Part shown: positions 63,810 to 64,000 of the stretch, one piece after another | Position numbering within the stretch: position 1 is the first letter of the stretch | Layout of the letters: every line of letters starts with the position of its first letter | DNA from: Candidatus Vesicomyosocius sp. SY067_SCS001 | GTDB taxonomy: Bacteria > Pseudomonadota > Gammaproteobacteria > PS1 > Pseudothioglobaceae | Assembly: GCF_014706615.1 (NCBI RefSeq) | Contig: NZ_CP054877.1 | Coordinates: 930,001-994,000 of the forward strand | Reading direction: 5' to 3' | DNA: 64,000 nucleotides | The notes under the pieces: model-generated | What the model was told of the DNA's origin: nothing | Seen by the model: the letters and a program-made list of their open reading frames with translations, nothing else | Databases searched by the model: none | Position numbers and translations under genes: made by a program

Positions 63810-64000
63810 GTGTCCTTTAGACTAACACGCAATTTAAGAGTTTTAAAACCATTTGATTATAAAACCATTTTTAAACATGGCAAAATAATTAAAGGGCAAT
63901 ACTGGCAAGTTTTAGCACGAAAAATTGATACTCCGGAGCCTCGCCTCGGGCTTGCCATTTCAAAAAAAATTCATCGTCTAGCCATTGATAGAAATAAAAC
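63810..64000 (+). CDS. rnpA: Ribonuclease P protein component (partial)
   Basis: The window ends inside this gene. From GTG 63810 the frame reads V-S-F-R-L-T-R-N-L-R-V-L-K-P, then D-Y-K-T-I-F-K-H-G-K, and continues PRLGLAISKKIHRLAIDRNK, matching the RnpA N-terminal half and the start of its RNR basic motif. RnpA binds the RNase P RNA and the 5' leader of pre-tRNAs. It starts nine bases after rpmH, the usual pairing. Confidence 0.95.
   Translation, partial: MSFRLTRNLRVLKPFDYKTIFKHGKIIKGQYWQVLARKIDTPEPRLGLAISKKIHRLAIDRNK

Overview
The window looks like part of the reduced, AT-rich chromosome of a gammaproteobacterium. Gene content and order (AcnB, GshA, MetZ, FabA/FabB, YajC-SecD-SecF, NarX/NarL, CcoI, Nudix-ThiE, Smg-TopA) fit the thiotrophic SUP05/Thioglobus lineage. 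Strong AT bias, long non-coding spacers and visible gene fossils point to vesicomyid-clam symbionts ('Candidatus Vesicomyosocius' or 'Ca. Ruthia'). That identification is inferred from family resemblance; no database was searched.

Layout. 1-5.8 kb: tail of a beta-carbonic anhydrase, rimM-rpsP, purB, acnB, rpmB-rpmG and tRNA-Ser(UGA). 6.3-9.3 kb: pyrE diverging from an exonuclease III gene, an 0.8 kb eroded spacer, then trmB. 9.3-16.3 kb: a plus-strand run fxsA-folC-cvpA-purF-metZ-fabA-fabB covering folate, purine, methionine and unsaturated fatty acid synthesis. 16.8-21.2 kb: serS-yajC-secD-secF on the minus strand. 21.3-22.7 kb: a rhodanese, an unknown gene and trxC. 22.7-28.6 kb: one complete rRNA operon on the minus strand (16S, tRNA-Ile, tRNA-Ala, 23S, 5S) with a near-consensus promoter, boxA sites, RNase III stems and a terminator. 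28.7-34.3 kb: two minus-strand groups, narX-narL-rhodanese and gshA-mnmE. 34.3-36.4 kb: a broken Nudix-ThiE fusion gene and an eroded 1.1 kb spacer. 36.4-45.6 kb: gltB, folA, maf (YceF type) and mfd. 45.6-50.7 kb: hemE-trpA-accD-fkpB-ispH and a PfkB-family kinase. 50.7-55.7 kb: rpmE, ccoI, an exported unknown protein and glmU. 56.5-59.2 kb: two unknown genes followed by trpF-trpB. 59.8-63.8 kb: smg-topA, a decayed dprA, then rpmH and the start of rnpA.

Most genes are housekeeping or biosynthetic genes, as expected for a symbiont that supplies amino acids, purines and cofactors while running its own translation, secretion and repair. The tryptophan genes and the accD-folC-cvpA-purF-metZ string, contiguous in many free-living relatives, are split into three blocks here. 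I see no phage, insertion sequence, CRISPR array, toxin-antitoxin pair or novel defence system. The most informative hidden signals are fossils in the spacers: a clear dprA remnant upstream of smg, the broken Nudix half of a Nudix-ThiE gene, and a probable methyltransferase fragment. rimM also has no standard start codon for its conserved N-terminus.
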